Positions 7,408 to 8,396 of a DNA stretch of 8,396 bases are shown here, piece after piece. Under the pieces are notes generated by a model. It was given only the letters and a program-made list of their open reading frames with translations, was not told the DNA's origin and did no database searches. Position numbers and translations under genes: made by a program. Numbering within the stretch: position 1 is the first letter of the stretch; every line of letters starts with the position of its first letter. This DNA comes from Oscillospiraceae bacterium. GTDB taxonomy: Bacteria; Bacillota; Clostridia; Oscillospirales; UBA929. The DNA is taken from positions 1 to 8,396 of the forward strand of contig WRLJ01000063.1 of the NCBI GenBank assembly GCA_009777685.1, written 5' to 3'.

Positions 7408-7507
7408 CGCGCGGGGAAGGCTCCCCTTTGCGTCCGTGGATTCTCAACAGCATGGCGAAACGCGGCTTTCCTGCGCGGCGCGCCATCAAGCGGGGCAGGG
7501 GAGACAT
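7376..7507 (-). CDS. Candidate leader peptide (43 codons) ending in the hairpin loop
   Basis: ATG 7507 is preceded by GGAGG at 7520-7524 with a rather long 12-base spacer. The frame encodes 43 residues, starting MSPLPRLMARR and ending ALLCVKSREK, then UGA at 7378-7376 exactly in the hairpin loop. Twelve residues are Arg or Lys, so the peptide is strongly basic; it has no recognised domain. The last codons cover the complete 5' arm, so a ribosome at or near the stop codon would unfold the hairpin and free the ABC-F ribosome binding site. An in-frame ATG at 7603 lies upstream of the predicted transcription start and is not used here. Open frames are frequent in GC-rich DNA, so translation is not proven; the position of the stop codon and the SD are the supporting points. 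Confidence 0.4.
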   Translation of the reverse strand: MSPLPRLMARRAGKPRFAMLLRIHGRKGEPSPRALLCVKSREK

Positions 7508-7547
7508 CCCCCGCGCCGTCCTCCGGGCGTGCCGTAATGAGCAAGAT

Positions 7548-7580
7548 TCAGCCGCGCATCCTTTCAGCTCCCATCTCCAT
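7548..7580 (-). CDS. Possible mini-ORF at the 5' end of the ABC-F leader
   Basis: Three in-frame ATGs (7580, 7574, 7559) share one UGA at 7550-7548. The longest version encodes ten residues (MEMGAERMRG) and would be almost leaderless, since the predicted RNA start is about five bases upstream. The shortest, MRG, has GGGAG at 7568-7572 with an 8-base spacer, so it is the only version with a normal ribosome binding site. Very short leader ORFs occur in antibiotic-inducible leaders, but a run this short is easily met by chance and nothing else supports it. Confidence 0.15.
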   Translation of the reverse strand: MEMGAERMRG

Positions 7581-7591
7581 GCGTTTAGGAT

Positions 7592-7620
7592 ATCATAGCA
7601 CACATCAGAAACCGGGTCAA
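7592..7620 (-). promoter_or_regulatory. Predicted housekeeping (sigma-A) promoter for the ABC-F gene
   Basis: On the minus strand TTGACC (7620-7615) is followed after 17 bases by TATGAT (7597-7592), with TGC directly before the -10 box (extended -10). Each hexamer has one departure from consensus, and the spacing is optimal. It lies downstream of the GH94 stop codon (7728) and points into the ABC-F leader. The -35 box coincides with the end of an inverted repeat (7616-7653), which could be an operator. No other convincing promoter was seen in the 394-base gap. Confidence 0.75.
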
Positions 7621-7653
7621 GACGGAAAACCGCGCTGTGTTTGCCGTCTTGAC
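7616..7653. repeat. Imperfect inverted repeat overlapping the -35 box
   Basis: GTCAAGACGG at 7616-7625 is matched exactly by CCGTCTTGAC at 7644-7653; after one mismatch the arms continue as AAA/TTT, giving 14-base arms around a 10-base loop. It sits 75 bases beyond the GH94 stop codon and overlaps the -35 hexamer of the ABC-F promoter. It could be an operator, or a stem at the 3' end of the GH94 message; no U-tract follows in the minus direction (CCGGTTTC), so an intrinsic terminator is doubtful. The outer GTCAAGA/TCTTGAC is shared with the hairpin at 7346-7407. Between 7654 and 7727 I see nothing else of note. Confidence 0.55.
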
Positions 7654-7727
7654 AAGCTCCTGAGCGTTCCGATTCAGAATACCGGATGGCTTTGGTTTGG
7701 CGCGTAATCCAGGGAATGGCGCGCGGG

Positions 7728-8396
7728 CTACAGCGTCACTTCCACCCGGCAGTCTGCCGCCGCCGGTGGAATCACATCGCCGCTGACCGGCACGCCGTCC
7801 ACGGTCAGCGAGCGGCGGCCCGTGCGGCGCACAGTGATGTCGTACTTCACGCCGCGGAACCGGCGGGTCATGGACAGCTCCTTGAATTGCTCCGGCAGGC
7901 AGGGGACGATCCGCAGGCCGTCCGGCGCCGGCTGTACGCCCAGCAGGTACTGGCTGACGTTGACCAGCGCCCACGCGGCGGTGCCGGTCAGCCAGCTGTT
8001 TTTCGCCTCCCCGAAACGGGCGGCTTCCTGACCGGCCACCATCTGGCAGTACACATACGGCTCGGTGCGGCGCACCTCGCTGTGCGCCTCCGCATAGGCG
8101 GGGCAGATGCGGCGGTAAATGGCGAACGCCTCGTCCGCGTTGCCGTTGATGGCTTCGGCGATGCTGAGCCACGGGTTGTTGTGGCAGAACACGCTGCCGT
8201 TTTCCTTGTATCCCGGCGGGTAGGAGGTGATTTCGCCCAGCTCCTTGTAGTAGCGGGTATACGCGGGGGACAGCAGGCATGTGCCGTATTCGGTGGTCAG
8301 CCGCGCCTTCGCGCTGTCCAGCGCCGTTCGCGCCTGACCGCCTTCACGGCCGATCCCCGCCATGCCGCACATGCCCTGCGGCTCGATGAAGATCTG
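7728..8396 (-). CDS. GH94 glycoside phosphorylase, C-terminal 222 residues (cellobiose phosphorylase-like), 5' end outside window
   Basis: The frame is open to the right edge; the ATG at 8372 is internal, because the preceding in-frame residues QIFIEPQG belong to the conserved core. GH94 enzymes split beta-linked disaccharides (cellobiose, chitobiose, laminaribiose and others) with inorganic phosphate to give a sugar 1-phosphate, normally in the cytoplasm. Visible family segments are EPQGMCGMAGIG, GEITSYPPGYKENG followed by FCHNNPW, RTEPYVYCQM, GEAKNSWLTGTAAW (the Thr-Gly part belongs to the phosphate site in characterised members), and a C-terminal beta-rich FRGVKYDITVRR tail. Members are about 800 residues long, so roughly the last quarter is here and the catalytic Asp lies outside. 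Cellobiose specificity is a guess from overall similarity; no sugar transporter or other glycan gene is in the minus-strand part to help. Confidence 0.9.
   Translation of the reverse strand, partial: QIFIEPQGMCGMAGIGREGGQARTALDSAKARLTTEYGTCLLSPAYTRYYKELGEITSYPPGYKENGSVFCHNNPWLSIAEAINGNADEAFAIYRRICPAYAEAHSEVRRTEPYVYCQMVAGQEAARFGEAKNSWLTGTAAWALVNVSQYLLGVQPAPDGLRIVPCLPEQFKELSMTRRFRGVKYDITVRRTGRRSLTVDGVPVSGDVIPPAAADCRVEVTL

Larger units (their letters stand above)
7334..7585 (-). promoter_or_regulatory. Long 5' leader (about 252 bases) of the ABC-F transcript
   Basis: The leader runs from the predicted transcription start (A at about 7585, seven bases after the -10 box) to the base before ATG 7333. 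It holds a possible mini-ORF at its 5' end, an SD-preceded 43-codon upstream ORF (7507-7376), and the long hairpin at its 3' end. Small local hairpins are also possible: GGGGA at 7511-7507 with TCCCC at 7502-7498, which would cover the upstream ORF's start codon, and GGGGA at 7426-7422 with TCCCC at 7417-7413, which would compete with the anti-SD pairing. Alternative pairings among these C-rich and G-rich blocks are what an attenuator needs. Long structured leaders with short ORFs are known for several antibiotic-resistance ABC-F and erm genes; the assignment here is by analogy. Confidence 0.6.

Noticed and set aside
5888..7537. 549-codon open frame on the plus strand opposite the ABC-F gene
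   Set aside because: It is antisense to a gene with complete ABC-F motifs, its translation is low in complexity (Gln, Ala, Arg, Leu rich) with no recognisable domain, and it lacks a convincing ribosome binding site. It is a GC-rich shadow frame.
7604..7727. A further gene or small RNA between the GH94 stop codon and the ABC-F promoter
   Set aside because: No open frame with a ribosome binding site, no tRNA-like fold and no second promoter is visible; only the inverted repeat and the -35 box are supported.
1..8396. CRISPR array, insertion sequence, attachment site or phage genes
   Set aside because: No regularly spaced direct repeats, transposase or integrase motifs, terminal inverted repeats around a mobile gene, or tRNA genes were found; base composition looks even across the window.

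Overview
The window is GC-rich, with strong GGAGG-type ribosome binding sites, tightly packed genes and protein families typical of Clostridia (a clostridial-style multidomain hybrid histidine kinase, an Lsa/CplR-type ABC-F protein, a GH94 phosphorylase). It most likely comes from a high-GC, low-motility-of-genes chromosomal region of a gut-type clostridium (Oscillospiraceae or a relative). That placement is an inference from gene content; no rRNA or other phylogenetic marker is present.

Left part, plus strand (1-5845): four genes in the same direction with gaps of only 13 to 43 bases, so possibly one transcript. They are the 3' part of a GAF-PAS-kinase-receiver-HPt hybrid histidine kinase, a cytoplasmic glycerophosphodiester phosphodiesterase (GDPD), a 12-helix MFS transporter of the SLC45/GPH-like type, and a NifS/IscS-like cysteine desulfurase with an altered active-site loop. 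GDPD and MFS are only 13 bases apart and look like a functional pair (uptake plus hydrolysis, or salvage), but the substrate cannot be read from the sequence.

Right part, minus strand (5819-8396): the 3' end of a GH94 disaccharide phosphorylase (cut by the window end), then a 394-base non-coding stretch, then an Lsa-family ABC-F gene whose 3' end overlaps the desulfurase convergently by 27 bases. ABC-F proteins of this type displace lincosamide, streptogramin A and pleuromutilin antibiotics from the ribosome.

The most interesting element is the leader of the ABC-F gene. A near-consensus promoter (TTGACC, 17-base spacer, TATGAT with extended -10) would give an RNA leader of about 252 bases. 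It ends in a 28-bp uninterrupted hairpin that pairs part of the Shine-Dalgarno sequence. Both imperfect positions of the inverted repeat become G-U pairs only in the minus-strand RNA, and a 43-codon upstream ORF with its own Shine-Dalgarno sequence runs through the whole 5' arm and stops in the loop. No U-tract follows. This is the architecture of translational attenuation by a leader peptide, probably antibiotic-inducible. A second dyad that shares the outer GTCAAGA half-site overlaps the -35 box.
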